Of a stretch of 64,000 nucleotides of DNA, positions 1 to 12,189 are shown one piece after another. The DNA is from Turnera subulata (lineage: Eukaryota > Streptophyta > Magnoliopsida > Malpighiales > Passifloraceae), in NCBI GenBank assembly GCA_028386065.3, contig JAKUCV010007264.1:88265-152264 (forward strand), in the 5' to 3' direction. The stretch's first letter is position 1, and each line of letters begins with the position of its first letter. A program made the translations under genes and the position numbers. The notes beneath the pieces were generated by a model, which did not search any database, had not been told where the DNA came from, and was given only the letters and a program-made list of their open reading frames with translations.

Positions 1-1701
1 GAGAAAATAAGGCCTCCAGTAAAGGTTCATATTAAAAGTCTTCAAGAAGAGGAAAATCCCCCAGAAGAGGTTTCTGACACAATTGATAAAGTTCCAGAAG
101 TAACTCAGGTACCTGAAATAAATGAAAACGACGAGATCTCGATTAATTATTCAGTGTCAGGAATAAGATGGAACTGACGTGAAATAACCGTCGACGGAAT
201 ATTTATTTTATATAGTGCCAAATATTATGAAAGAAAATGAGGATCATGAACCTACACCTATTGATGAATGTAGGCGCAGATTGATTGGCCAAAATAGAGA
301 AATATAATTAAGGCTGTGTTAGACTTGCTTGTAAAGCGAGAAATTTTCGGACCTGTAGTCCGTACACCAGATGGTGTAAAATTGGTCGGTCATAAAATGG
401 GTATTTTTGCGGACAAGGAAATAAATAGTGAGATACAAAGCACGGTTTGTAGCACAAAGTTTTACCCAAACGACCTGGTATTAATTGTAAGAAGATATAC
501 TCCCCTGTGGTGGATGCAATTATTTTTAATAAGTCTGACATTATATGAAAAAAATTAGAAATGCATCTAATGGATGCTATTACAGCCTATTTTTACGGAT
601 CCATAAGTCATGACATATGTGTGAGAATCCCTGAAGGATTCAAGTTGCTTGAAGCAAGTAATTCCCGGAAATATACAAAATCAAGCTAAATTGATCTTTA
701 CATGGTTTAAACCAATTTTGGGTATGTATAGTATAAAGTACATGCACGAATTTATTATGTTGATGATTCATATCTATATGTGAACTTCCATTTTTGTGAT
801 TGAAATATTATTGGAACTCCTGAAGAAGCTTCCGAATGCCGTGCTATGTTTTGAGATGAAAAATCTCATAAAGGAATTAGATTGGTCCAGAAGTACCCTA
901 TCAAAGTGCAATTTATTTTACTAGCAATATAAAGCCCGAAGCTTTGCCACAAACTTGCTAGCAAAATATCACTTTGCTCTAATTTTTCATAAAGCCTGAA
1001 GCTCTCCTTTATCTTGGGGTATAATGGACATATAATTATTTTAACTTTATAAGTCCAAGAAGAATACAGTTTGTTTTGTAGATGCAGGTCATATATTTAA
1101 TTCACATAAAGCGCAAAAGCAGATACCTGAAGTATCATGGCAAGCACGAAACGTTACCAATAATGTAGAAGTTGTTGTTATACACAAAGCTAGTCAAGAA
1201 TGTGCTTAGCTAAGTTCGAAGATGTTGCATACTCAAGATTCATATGGATAAGATAGCGAGGAAGATGCTCCAACAACAAATTATGAAGAAAATACTGTCT
1301 ACATTACAAATGTCACTAAAGGTTGACAAAGAAGATTGGCATGCGACGACATCATGATATCAAGAGAGGCCAAGATGAGGGGGAGTAGAATACGCACTGC
1401 ACTCTTTTTTCCTTCACCAAGTTTTTATCCCACTGGGTTTTTCTTGGTAAGGTTTTTAATGAGGCAGTTCTCCCTAAGCGTATTTTACCCAATACAAAGT
1501 GACATCCAAGGAGGAGTGTTAAAAAAATATGATATCACTGTAGATGTCACTATTACACATACCTATTCTGCTATATATTTTGTACAAAGAACACTAAAAT
1601 TGAATGGGAAAATACAGAGCTCAAACTGCTCTTCCTCCTCATCTTCTTCTTCCTCCTCTTCAACTTCATCTTCCTTAATATTATACACTCTATTTTTAAC
1701 A
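1..1701 (+). mobile_element. Decayed Ty1/copia retrotransposon, 3' part
   Basis: The left edge is the 3' part of a copia-type polyprotein gene, broken by many stops and frameshifts. Recognisable reverse-transcriptase pieces include the block around 340-420 (KREIFGPVVRTPDGVK-like), SPVVDA near 500-520, and a stretch near 560-640 resembling MDAITAYFYGS and IPEGFKL. A purine-rich tract (AAGGAGGAG, about 1508-1516) leads directly into an LTR-like terminus at 1517. The 5' part lies outside the window. No reading frame is long enough to be functional, so this is a fossil. Confidence 0.8.
1517..1701 (+). repeat. 3' LTR of the decayed copia element
   Basis: This is a 185 bp segment bounded by TGTTAAAA and TTTTTAACA, giving the TG...CA ends and short inverted termini expected of an LTR. 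It directly follows a polypurine tract. It contains a CT-rich run (about 1630-1672). The partner 5' LTR is outside the window, so the boundaries rest on terminal motifs only. Confidence 0.65.
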
Positions 1702-2464
1702 TAAATTGATTTTATAGTTTAAAATGAAAAGATTGTTGTCCCCGGCACCCTGTATCTTTATATTGTACATGAAATTTTTATTGAATTGTAAAAATGACAC
1801 TGTAACACTGTTAATCTTTTTTTTTTTGGTGAAAACCTGTTAAAACTTATTTTGTGTGTAGGATCAGATATATGATAATTATAAGACTTGAGTAAGATGT
1901 TTATTTGTCTTCTTTGGAAACAAAATAAATAAAAATTAAGGAAAAGGAAAAACCGTGACAGGGTCAAAATGAATCCGAAGACCTTCACAGTTCACTCACC
2001 TGACTGTCGCTCTTACGAGGTGTATGTCCCCTCGTACCTTGATGAATTTCTTATATATCAAATGGGCACTATTAGTGGGTCTAATTTCTTTTTTGTTTTT
2101 CTTACTCTGTCCCCTAAAACAAATCATTTTCAAGAAAAATTCGCATTGGTTCCTTAATCATTATCATATGAAGAATGTTCATTTCAATCGCTATTAATGT
2201 GAACTATTGTACTCTGACATGATCCGGTTAGAAATTATATAGATTTTCTTTCTTTATGTATGTATGTGGGTACTAGCTATATATTTAAAATTCAAGTTTG
2301 AGATCAGTTTCATTTTTCTTTCTCTTACCTGAGGAACTTGAAAAAAATAATTGCTCAAGAATCTTTCCTGAGAACTTTGACAGCTTGGAATGTTTTACGT
2401 GCATGGTGATTCATATGGACTATCATGTGAAGTACGTGTATTATATATGAATCATGAATTATTT
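1702..2464. other. Unassigned AT-rich intergenic sequence
   Basis: No gene or repeat boundary is recognised. Short open frames here lack recognisable protein features and look like chance. Confidence 0.5.
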
Positions 2465-2476
2465 GCAAGGAGCAAT

Positions 2477-2630
2477 CTTTTTTTTTCCATACAACTTTTT
2501 CCCGACTAATCTAGATTCGACCCGGGTAGTCTCCAAATGAGGATTTTCTGTATATACGAGGACTCGAACCCGAGATTTCGCTTAAACGGAACCAAATCAT
2601 TTACCATGTGGACCAACCCCAAATTAGTTT
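2477..2630 (-). mobile_element. tRNA-derived SINE-like copy 1
   Basis: Read on the minus strand, the segment has a good RNA polymerase III B box (complement of 2560-2570, GGTTCGAGTCC) and a weaker A-box-like stretch (about 2598-2616). It ends in an oligo-T run on the plus strand (2478-2486), which is the A tail of a minus-strand insertion. It is flanked by GCAAGGAGCAAT (2465-2476) and GCAAGGAGTAAT (2631-2642), a 12 bp target-site duplication with one mismatch. Confidence 0.6.
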
Positions 2631-2642
2631 GCAAGGAGTAAT

Positions 2643-2821
2643 CTTTTTTTATGTTCCCATCCACTATCCGGAGCTTTGCCCGACTAATTTGGATCCAATC
2701 TGGGTTGCACACATGAGTATGGTGGGTGAGTCTCTCAATAGGAATTTTCAGCGTATTGAGAACTCGAATCCGAGATCTCATCTAAGCGAAACCAAATCGC
2801 TTAACACTTGGTCCAACCGCA
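2643..2821 (-). mobile_element. tRNA-derived SINE-like copy 2
   Basis: A diverged relative of copy 1 in the same orientation. It has a degenerate B box (complement of about 2759-2770), the same A-box-like region, and an oligo-T run at its left end. It lies between GCAAGGAGTAAT (2631-2642) and GCAAGGAGCAAT (2822-2833). Both copies therefore share one target sequence, giving the order repeat, SINE, repeat, SINE, repeat. Confidence 0.6.
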
Positions 2822-2833
2822 GCAAGGAGCAAT

Positions 2834-5800
2834 GTTAAATGCGATCCTATCTGCCCTCATTAAACATCTATACCATAGTCCATGGAGCTTCTGTGTGGTC
2901 CAATTTTCTACAGTGGAGACAATTGGATAATGGGACCATCTGATCTTATAAAGAAAGGTTTCTCACATGTCTCACTCACATGCCATTAACCAGTGCCCGG
3001 TGCCTTATATCAATATATTTATGGTTCTATACATGTGACGGTCTTTTTCTTGATTTTATTGGAAATCCCCTGTCAATAGTGTGGAGACTGTTATCAGATC
3101 CAATGTTTAGGATCTAAATCTCTGCAACATTTACGCTTAATAACATTTCTGGGTGCAGCTTTTGTCTCCTATTCCATTGTTTTATGCAATGTTATGTTAA
3201 CAAATCCAAGGTGGTTAGTTAATGTGGGTTGGTTTGAATGGCAAGCCACTCGATTTTCGTTGTCTTGAGTTCGACTTTTCTTTTTCTTTTGAAACTATAG
3301 ATCACATCCATGGAGATATGCGTGTAATGGTGGTAATTTATCATTTGGGAACCGAAAGAATAATGGACATTACTTTTTCACACAACATGGAAAAGCACAA
3401 ACAAACTAGAACAGAGAGCCAACTGCCAAGTAGAACAGAGATAATTGCGACCAAAACAGCAAACGTCGAAATTCCAGATTTCCAATGGCAATGGCCCATA
3501 CTGGCAGGAGAGGGATTAATGCATATTTGTGGACATAGTTTAGTTTGTAGTGTCCAGAGGAGATATTAAATATTTTTCCTTGTCGCAATTCACAAGCAGA
3601 GCACACCCGGACTATCGGAGTAGTTTCTTAATAAATGGAAAGGCAGACCACGTCTCACTTTCTAGTTAATCACTATCCTATCCTATCCTAATGCATCTGA
3701 AAAGACTATAGTAGGCCAAAAATTACTTGATTTGAAGAGCATATGGATTAGTACTCCACGAATAGCCCCCAATCAAACTTGTTAATTTTTTACATAAAAA
3801 GACTAATTTTGACAACCATGCAATTCGCCATCTTGATTCAAATTCCGAAAACTACAAATTATTTGCGCCAAGCAAGCTATTGTTGTAAATGACGCCATTG
3901 ATATAGAAAACAGTACATTCGCTTGTCTTTTTTATTCTTCATATGTTTTTTTTCACAGAATGAGTTTTTAATAGTAATTATATATCTAATCAATAATTAA
4001 ACATTTTTCATGCAAAGAAAAAGTAAATTATTAAATCTTTTCTCTTCAAAAATGATATTGAATGATGGTTATTGATTACAGAATTTGAATGGATCATTTG
4101 ATAAGTGAGAAATGTTTTAAGAATACAATCTTTTTCTAGCATCATTCAAAAATTTCTTGGTATACAATACAATAATAATTCTTAGACACTTTTAAAAAAA
4201 AATATAATAATAATAATAATACTTACTGATTAATAAAAATATAGATATAATAATACAATAGTAGAGTAAAAATAGACCAAGGAAAATGAATATGTAAGAG
4301 AAGAGAAGAGAGACTTACTTGTACTTGTGCAAGGAAATGAATGGTGAATAGGTGATTCCAAAAAAAAACTTTTCTGCATTTGTAGTAACAAACTATTATT
4401 AAGAATACAGTTAAAATGAAATTTTAATATACAAAGAAAATAATTATATTTCTTTACTTTTGCAATAAGAGATTCGGAGAGTTTGAATGACTTCAATTGA
4501 GAGTGTAACAGTACTAAAAAAGTGATTGAGTGACCTATATAAATAGAGAAAAGAGTAAGAAGTAATTAAATCACTTCTATAAAATTACAACTAATCTTAA
4601 TTTTTTTAAAAAAATAAAGTTTAAAATAGGATAGGTACATATCTGAAACATTATCAAGGTCGAGAGATAAAAAATAAATTAAATTACTTCTATAGTACCC
4701 AACTTAAGCGTAAAACTATTTAAAAGTTTTAAAATTTTTGAATAAGATAAGTACATATCTTATTTATCTATTACATTATCTAATATAATACCACATGTCT
4801 TCCTAATATTCTCTTATACTTACAGGTGTCAACTCTTCAATTGTTGCTGAGATGTGTCTCTCCTATTTATATATATAATAGATAATATGTTGGTCCTTTG
4901 CTCATTGTAGTTCATTCTATTATTTTTTTCCCTTAAACTGAATTCATTCATTATCCCTCATCCTTGGAATTATTGATTATAAACTCACTAATAATGTAAG
5001 AATATAATGGAGAACTAAAAAAACATAATTCTCTCTCAAGCATATGAAAAATGGGAACCTATATAGACGAAAAATACAATGTGAAAAGGGTAACTCCATG
5101 ATGAATATATCCCAGTGAGTGATGTAGTCAAAATAAATGGGATTTTATTGAATCTATAATTCTCTCTCAAGCCTAAAGTCATCAAAAAAGATAAATTGAA
5201 TTCTATATATGGATAGGCTCTTATATTTATAGGCCCTAGATAGAGTGAATAAATCTTACTCAAGGAGTTTAGGAATCCTTGGTCCCCAAGTTTCAGATTT
5301 TGGGTAGGATTCCTGGGTTTCATATTTCCCGTGAGGTATTATTCACTACTGGCTCCAAATAGTGCTTATTGATGGACTTGCATGGAATAGGTTGGGCATC
5401 GTTGGACTACTATTTCTCTTGATCTAGCAAGTTTCATTAGGACTTTATTCCAATGACCCAATGCATAGGGTTGGGCTTATTATTTTAGCCATATCAATCC
5501 CGAAATCAGTGAACATATGCCATTTATTAAAAGTAAAATAACCTGTTCATGTGCAAAAGCACTCCTAATTTCTCCGGAGATCATGGTGTTACAACTTGAA
5601 GTCCATCTTACTCGGTTATCCTCGTCGGCCTGGTCATCGTTGGCACCAACATCACCATCACTACCGTCACCCTCATTGTCGCCACCAACGATGTCGCCGC
5701 CATGACTACAGCTGCAGCTTCCGCTCTTCATTATAACCATAACCAGTGATAGCTTACATGAAAGAGAGTAGTTGAAGAACAACTTTACCAACCGAACTAG

Positions 5801-6239
5801 ACCAAAAAGGCTTTAGAGAATCCAATCTCCAATCAGAAGAAACTTAATTGCTCATAATCCTCACTCATGAAGAACTAAAAGGGACGCGAAAGGCTTTCAA
5901 TCCCCAACTTGTATGTTAATCTTCAAATTTTCTCATACACAAAATATCGAGCACTTGTTGTGCAGCTTAGGCAATCCTCCTCCATAGATAAGATATGATG
6001 AACCTTAATTCTTCGAGGAATAAGGTGCTAGTCTACTAGAGACTCAACCAGAATTGATTGGCAGTGTGTTTTAGAAGACAAATAGCATAGAAACTAAAAA
6101 GAGATGAGAAAGTAAGACAAAGAATGACTATTGTTCATGCCTTTGAGGAGGTAACCAAAAGGAACCCAAGAACAACACAATTAACTAAACTTGAAAGACA
6201 AAATACGGGACAGACTATGGGATTTTTCATCCTTGTGTT
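2834..6239. other. Intergenic sequence, no gene recognised
   Basis: AT-rich sequence with short microsatellites: a TCCTA run near 3672-3690 and ATA repeats near 4202-4222. Open frames at 3222-3569, 4230-4496, 5036-5323 and 5480-5791 show no family motif. The last is driven by a low-complexity Asp/Gly-rich stretch. The words ATAATTCTCTCTCAAGC near 5025 and 5156 suggest a small internal duplication of unknown origin. Confidence 0.45.
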
Positions 6240-6525
6240 TGCGTTTTGGACATTTTTCATCACTGTGTTGAATTTTCAATTAACACGTCAGTATTTTGTG
6301 TGAAAAATCAGAAAAAAATGAAAATGTCTCGGAAATTCAATACAAAGATGAAAAATTGTGTTTGTCGTTTTGGACATTTTTCATCACTGTGTTGAATTTT
6401 CAATTGACACGTCAGTATTTTGTGAGAAAAATCGGAAAAACATGAAAATGTCTTAGAAATTTAATAGAAAGATAAAAAATGTCCATTTTGTAACACGGAG
6501 ATGAAAAATATCCAAAATGACTAGA
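6240..6525. repeat. Tandem and inverted repeat, MITE-like
   Basis: A unit containing TTTTGGACATTTTTCATCAC and the word ACACGTCAGTATTTTGTG occurs twice with a 124 bp period (6242 and 6366). The right side ends with an inverted version (ATGAAAAATATCCAAAA, about 6501-6517), so the block can fold back on itself. No target-site duplication was found, so classification as a MITE is tentative. Confidence 0.45.
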
Positions 6526-6958
6526 AGATAAAAAAGAGCTGAAAACCAAAACACAAGTAAAAAGAGGAGACCAGCATGTTCTTCAAGTCCAAGCACATTT
6601 TGAAATAAAGTAGTTCTTCATGTCTTGATCCATCCCCACCATTTATTTATCGATAAGACGAGCATTCAATTTCATTCAATTCGAACGAGAGACTCTACCA
6701 ACCGATAAAATTAAGGGAAGACAAAAGTTCAGAAGAAAATCGTATTATTTTTCTTTTCCATTATTTTATTAATGAAAGGGCCAAAAAGACCAAACAATTA
6801 CTATACAAGGTGATAACTTTTTTTTCTTTTCCATTTACCTTCAATCTACATAGTTGCTGCTAGCTCTAGCTAGGCGCTTTGGAAGTTGATAATGTAAGAA
6901 AAATTTGGATAAAAAATTATTTGACTTTGTGACTGATATGTTTCTAGGACCAGGGTTT

Positions 6959-6960
<2 letters not shown>
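6526..6960. other. Unassigned AT-rich sequence
   Basis: Nothing recognised beyond AT-rich sequence leading into a TA microsatellite. Confidence 0.4.

Positions 6961-6990
<30 letters not shown>
6961..6990. repeat. (TA)n microsatellite
   Basis: About 14 TA units. The run forms the left edge of the terminal-inverted-repeat element that follows. Confidence 0.9.
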
Positions 6991-6991
<1 letters not shown>

Positions 6992-8050
6992 CGACGGATC
7001 CAGAAATATTTTCCAGTGTAGGCAATTTGTTTTTAATTTATTATATATATATATAATCAATCAAAGAATTATTTAATAATTATGAAAAAATGAATATTGC
7101 TCCTTTGGTGTGATATAAATTGTAAAATAACCAGTTCATCAATTATTAACATTTAGCTTAATCTAAAAGCTAAAATTTAATATTAAAATTAATTTCTTGT
7201 AAATCATATTTTAAATCTTTATGTCATTTTTGTAAAAGAATTCCTTCAATATATAAATATATAAATAGTAGTTTTCTCGCCAATATATAATTGATTCTCT
7301 CTAAGCACAAACCCAATAAAATTTATTTTTTAACAATTAATTGAACAACGCAATTATCTTATTTCTTAAAAATTATTTTTAGAACATTGTTTCATGAAAC
7401 TTTCTATTTCCAATAGAATTATTTTAACATACAAAATAATAAAATCATTAGATTGCTAGATGTATTATCCAAAAGAATTGTAATCAAATATAGTTATAAA
7501 AATATTAAAATGCTCCACTAGGGCTTTTTAAATTGTATTGTAATAATAATTATACTTAGTTTTGAGTTCAGAAAGAATTAAAGTTTAGCAAGGAAATCTT
7601 ATATTTGTATGTTCCCAGATTTTTGTTAGGGAAAAAATCAAACTGAATATATTAGAATGATCACCAAAATTCTACTTTAAAAAATAAGATAGTAACCAAA
7701 TACAAATCAACGTTATAAATTCCAACCACATCGAGAACTAAGCAAATTAGAATTTTTATACAGAAAAAGAAAGATAAAGACAAAATATAAATATAATTTC
7801 AATTAAATTACAACTCATATCTTTTTAGAGATTTAATGGTAAATTACATCTCATATCTTCATCAATATAATAAGAGAATTGTTTCCTATCATATTAAATT
7901 TGTTTTTAAAGAATTTCATCGTAGGCAAGTATGATAAATTAGAACTCATATCTTCGTCTATATAATAGAAGATTTGCTTCCTGTAGTAATAAATTTGTTT
8001 TCCAAAGATTCCAGTGTAGGCACTTGCATACACTGTGAATCCGTCATTGT
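6991..8050. mobile_element. Non-autonomous TIR-type element seated in TA repeats
   Basis: The left end reads GCGACGGATCCAGA directly after a TA run. The right end reads GTGAATCCGTCATTG directly before another TA run, so GACGGATCC and GACGGATTC form a short inverted terminal pair. The word CCAGTGTAGGCA occurs near both ends (about 7013 and 8010). The interior is AT-rich with no coding potential for a transposase. A tandem duplication of about 94 bp lies at the right side (about 7840-8026). The superfamily is not determined. Confidence 0.5.
7840..8026. repeat. Tandem duplication inside the TIR element
   Basis: Two diverged units of about 94 bp begin TAAATTACATCTCATATC (7840) and TAAATTAGAACTCATATC (about 7934). 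Each ends in a GTAGGCA-containing word. A partial third unit may start near 7805. Confidence 0.6.
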
Positions 8051-8070
8051 ATATATATATATATATATAT

Positions 8071-8983
8071 AGGATTTTTCTATGGTGCTCCATGAGTATG
8101 GTACTCACGCCATTAGGTTCATTGGATATGAATGGTTAAATGATGACCGTTAGATATGATAATTTTATAATAATATTATTTTTTATATTTTTATATTTAT
8201 TTTTATTTATACTAAAAAATATTTTAGGTAGGAACTTATCCAAGATGGTAAGATCTCAAATATTATGATAGCTGTTATATTAGTAGTTACTCTTCTTAAT
8301 AAGAGGTCGACCTAGTAACTTTCATAGGTCAACCTAGCAATTTTATAAGTATATGTTTTATTTTGGAGATTTAATAAAAGGTCTACCCATTAACTTATAG
8401 GTTAACCTATCAATGTTCATGTTAAGGTTGACTTGTTAATCGAAGGGGTCGACCTATTATATTTTCTTTTTATGGTCACCATTGAAGGGACTATATAAGG
8501 TTGACCTGTTAATTGAAGGGTCGACCTATTATTTTTTTTTTATGGTCACCGTTGAAGGTATTAACTTAATATATATAGAGTTGTTTAATTGTGAAAGGTC
8601 GACCTGATTAACTAAAGGGGTCGACCTGATTAACTAAAAGGGTCGACCTGATTAATTGAACTGTTAGGTTGACCTGTGATTTTAATGTGTTGACCTGTTA
8701 ATTTAAACGTATTGACCTATTAGGTCGACCTGTAATTTTAATGAGTTGACCCATTAATAATAATTAGATCGACCTCCTAAAATGAATAGGTCTACCTCGA
8801 CTCTTATTAGTTTTCAAATAAGTTATAAATTTAAGTTTTCGATTAAAATGGAAATAAAAATATTCTTAACTAAGGAAAGTATTTATTATTATTTGAATTC
8901 TTCAAACTAATATTATATAAAATTTAATTAATAAATAATAATTATGATGAGTACCGTACTCATAGAGCACCATAGAATGACCC
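8071..8983. mobile_element. Non-autonomous TIR element carrying a palindrome array
   Basis: The left end (8071-8105, with CTATGGTGCTCCATGAGTA) and the right end (8948-8983) are inverted copies over about 36 bp. The complement of the right end reads CTATGGTGCTCTATGAGTA. TA-rich runs flank both sides, so any TA target duplication is hidden. No transposase frame exists. The interior holds the GGTCGACCT-type array described separately. Confidence 0.65.
8305..8797. repeat. Array of GGTCGACCT-like palindromes
   Basis: About 17 copies of a nine-base motif close to GGTCGACCT (variants GGTTGACCT, GGTCAACCT, GGTCTACCT, GATCGACCT) are spread over about 490 bp with uneven spacing of about 15-65 bp. Clear exact copies start at 8305, 8447, 8519, 8597, 8619, 8641 and 8723. 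The core GGTCGACC is a perfect palindrome. Many variants look like CpG decay (CG to TG or CA). Confidence 0.8.
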
Positions 8984-9516
8984 TATATATATATATATAA
9001 AAGTTTCTTCCAAAAGAGCTGACACATAAGATTCTAGGAAAAGTTAGCTTAGAAAAGTTAGTTTCTCTAATAACAATAATTTTTCTATTATTTATTCTCC
9101 TTAGTCTGGAAAAATTATTTAATCTTCATTAATTAAATCTGATATTTATTTAATTGAGTGTATTAAAAATCTCATATGTGTATGTATGTACCTACGCACA
9201 AAGCCAAGATGGATGGAGTAGGGCTAGTCTAAGACAAGACAGACCGATCTCTATTCTCCTGCTCCGGTTTACAAGGTTTCCCCCTCACTCTATTGAGTTA
9301 CAGCCCTCGTTGGGTTCTACAAGGAAGCATATCAATAAGTCCGCAACTAGTGTCAATGTCAATGCCCTTTGCTATCAATGGAATAACCTTTTTGTTCTAC
9401 CAATGGGCCAAAAAAAAAGGAGACGGGACCAAGAGGCACCATTTGCTTAAACGAAAGCATCAGCCTATTCTATTAGTAGAACACTTCTGATTGAGTGCCA
9501 GGAAAAAATCTTATAT

Positions 9517-10016
<500 letters not shown>

Positions 10017-10543
10017 TCAGTATTGAGAAACTTCTTGGGGTTAGTAGTGAAAGAAAGAGCCCGGCATTCATTTCTTCATTCATATTCATAGCTGAGTCTA
10101 TTAAAAGAGGGACCAACCTCATCGTGGTGATTATAGGACATCTCTGATCGTTCACCTCTAATGTGACACCTTCCCTCTCTGTTAGAAGATCAATGACATC
10201 AGTCGGCTGGAGAGTAGGATTTTTCTGCTTCCGGGGAGGAAAAGTCATCCCCTCTATAGATCGAACCCTCAGTTCGGAGGTCTTCGTCAACATGTTACGA
10301 GGCTCCAGTCTTCGGCGGGTCACCTTGACTTATAAAGGCGAACATCTGGGCAAGGGAAAGCGCAGTGCGCCTGGTGCAAATGGCTTTTCTTTTTGCATGA
10401 TATACCAATCAGAATGGAGGGCCTACCTACGTACATGATTGATAGAATCATGGGGGGGAGGGGGATATAAGATGATAGAAGGCGCAATGGTAGTTGCGTT
10501 GCACAAGATGGTGCCCTTTCACTTCCGCTGACGCACCTTCCTT

Positions 10544-10710
10544 CGAAGTTTTTTTAATCTTCTTTGTCTGAACATGGGTTTGATTTGCTTCACCTATGAG
10601 CACTTTTACCAATTTTGCTTTTATTCATCAAAGCTCATCCTAATCTTCGTCGAGATTACAGCCTTAGCCCTTTCCTATCATCTGTATAATGGGGTTCATC
10701 ATTTAATTAA
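10544..10710 (+). pseudogene. sdh3: sdh3 fragment (succinate dehydrogenase cytochrome b subunit)
   Basis: The plus strand encodes MGLICFTYEHFYQF, then SSKLILIFVEITALALSYHL and YNGVHHL. These are the central and C-terminal haem-binding region of plant mitochondrial SDH3, a complex II membrane anchor. The N-terminal third is absent and the frame has no proper start. It supports mitochondrial origin for the surrounding 2 kb. Confidence 0.8.
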
Positions 10711-11028
10711 TTCAAAGATTTGATTTGTTCAATATGATAACAAAACTATAGTGGCTAGGAAAGCCCAGATATTCTATGGGAAATTGAAAACGTCGAAGTC
10801 AGCTGTGGCTTATAAATAGGAAGATGCGGAGATAAGGGGCGAAGGATATTCATGATTAGGTTGGATTCGAATTCGGGTCTGCTCTGCTCTCTTTAAATCA
10901 CAAAAGAGTCTTTTTTTTTTTGTATGGGTAGTGAAGAAAACTATAGAGAAAGACGCTTGGTTGTTAACCAACAGAAAGGCATGGGAGAAAGAATGAAAAG
11001 CATTCTTATCGATCTTGAACAACGATAG

Positions 11029-11323
11029 ACTGTACATGAACCCAATTTAGATAAAAGGTGAAGTCGAAGCTACTCGATCATTCAACAAGGGACAGCAGGA
11101 ATCTACGCTAGGATCCAACCTGCGCTACCCCTTTCGTTGGCTGCGATTCCGCGCAGAAAGCAACGTAGATAGGGAAAGGACCCTTTTTATCATTAAGGAA
11201 TTGCACTTAAGGGTAGAGGAGTCAGGAGAAGTGATCTTGAATGATGATGATATCTTACGCATCATCGAGTTGGTGAAACAATACTGCGAAGATCGAAAAG
11301 AAATTGAAAAAGTCTGGCAATAG
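11029..11323 (+). other. Open frame of unknown origin in organelle-derived DNA
   Basis: A frame of 97 codons without an ATG ends ...KQYCEDRKEIEKVWQ before TAG at 11321-11323. Composition looks protein-like (acidic and basic residues mixed, few repeats), so it may be the 3' end of an organelle or plasmid-type gene. I do not recognise the family. Confidence 0.3.
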
Positions 11324-11444
11324 GGAATTGAAAACTGGGAAAGGATATGGAGCTCTCCTTTCCCTGTTTTCCTATGAATCGATTAATTGACAGTATTTCT
11401 TGACTACCTCCATGATCCGATCAATAGGTACAACATAAGCTAGT

Positions 11445-12189
11445 TTTCTTTTTCTAATTTTTTATCAATTTTATTTGTTTACATTTTCACAATCATTATA
11501 ATTGATTATATTTGATGTAGAAATATATTAATTTTTAGATACTAAGAGAAAAAAAATTTTCTTTCTCCTTTTTTTTTCTTAATTTTTTATAACAGAAAGA
11601 ACTTTCCTTTCATTATTGCCTAAAACTTTTTTTCTAACGGGCAGACATATTTTCCGTGCCAAATTTTTTTCTAGATTAATATTTGATCATTTTTTTATAA
11701 TATTCCCCTTTTTTTTGGTAAATATAATATTTTTCCGTTCGATAAAAAAGCTACTATTAATTTAAACTCTGAAATTTTCAAATTGCTGATAATTTTTTTT
11801 TTTAGTACAAGATAATATTTTTTTTCCACTCATTGTATGTGAATTTTTGTCATTGGAGGAAATAGATCAGTTAGAATAAACTTCCCCAGAAATTGAAGGA
11901 ATTCGCCGAATCAGCGTCCACCCTCAGGCAGCCGCGAGAAGCAAAAATAAACCCCGAAAGCCCTAACGCAGGTACACTAGCATTCTTTGGAAGCTTAGAC
12001 GGTGGGTTCTAATTCTACATCACCCACTCATTTTCATTGAATGTTACTCGCTCTTTCCATTACTCTTTAAGAATTTGATACCGTTTTCAAACCCTTCAGC
12101 ACAATCAGCCGGACATGTAAAATGAATCATGGTATTTTGCAGGTATATATGTATCAGAAGGCATACGAGAACCGTAGCTGCCAGGCTAG
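11445..12189. other. AT-rich spacer and possible 5' leader of the MYB/SANT pseudogene
   Basis: 11445-11870 is T-rich with long homopolymer runs. From about 11880 the sequence becomes GC-richer and resembles a 5' leader, with a possible splice donor (CGCAGGTAC, about 11966-11974) upstream of the first decayed MYB/SANT exon. Confidence 0.35.

Noticed and set aside
1336..1704. 122-codon frame ending in a Ser run
   Set aside because: It spans the decayed copia 3' region and LTR. The Ser run is translation of a CT-rich tract, and the start is not an ATG.
2477..2821. Genuine tRNA genes on the minus strand
   Set aside because: The B box is good but there is no cloverleaf with acceptor stem or anticodon arm. 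The flanking duplications and A tail show SINEs.
5480..5791. 103-codon minus-strand frame with Asp/Gly-rich stretch
   Set aside because: Low-complexity acidic repeat, no domain, and no promoter or splice context.
8305..8797. CRISPR-like array
   Set aside because: This is plant nuclear DNA. Spacing is irregular, the repeat unit is only nine bases, and there is no leader or cas context.
10163..10438. Plus-strand open frame of 91 codons in the organelle block
   Set aside because: It overlaps a longer minus-strand frame, and neither matches a known organelle protein. Kept only as part of the organelle insert.
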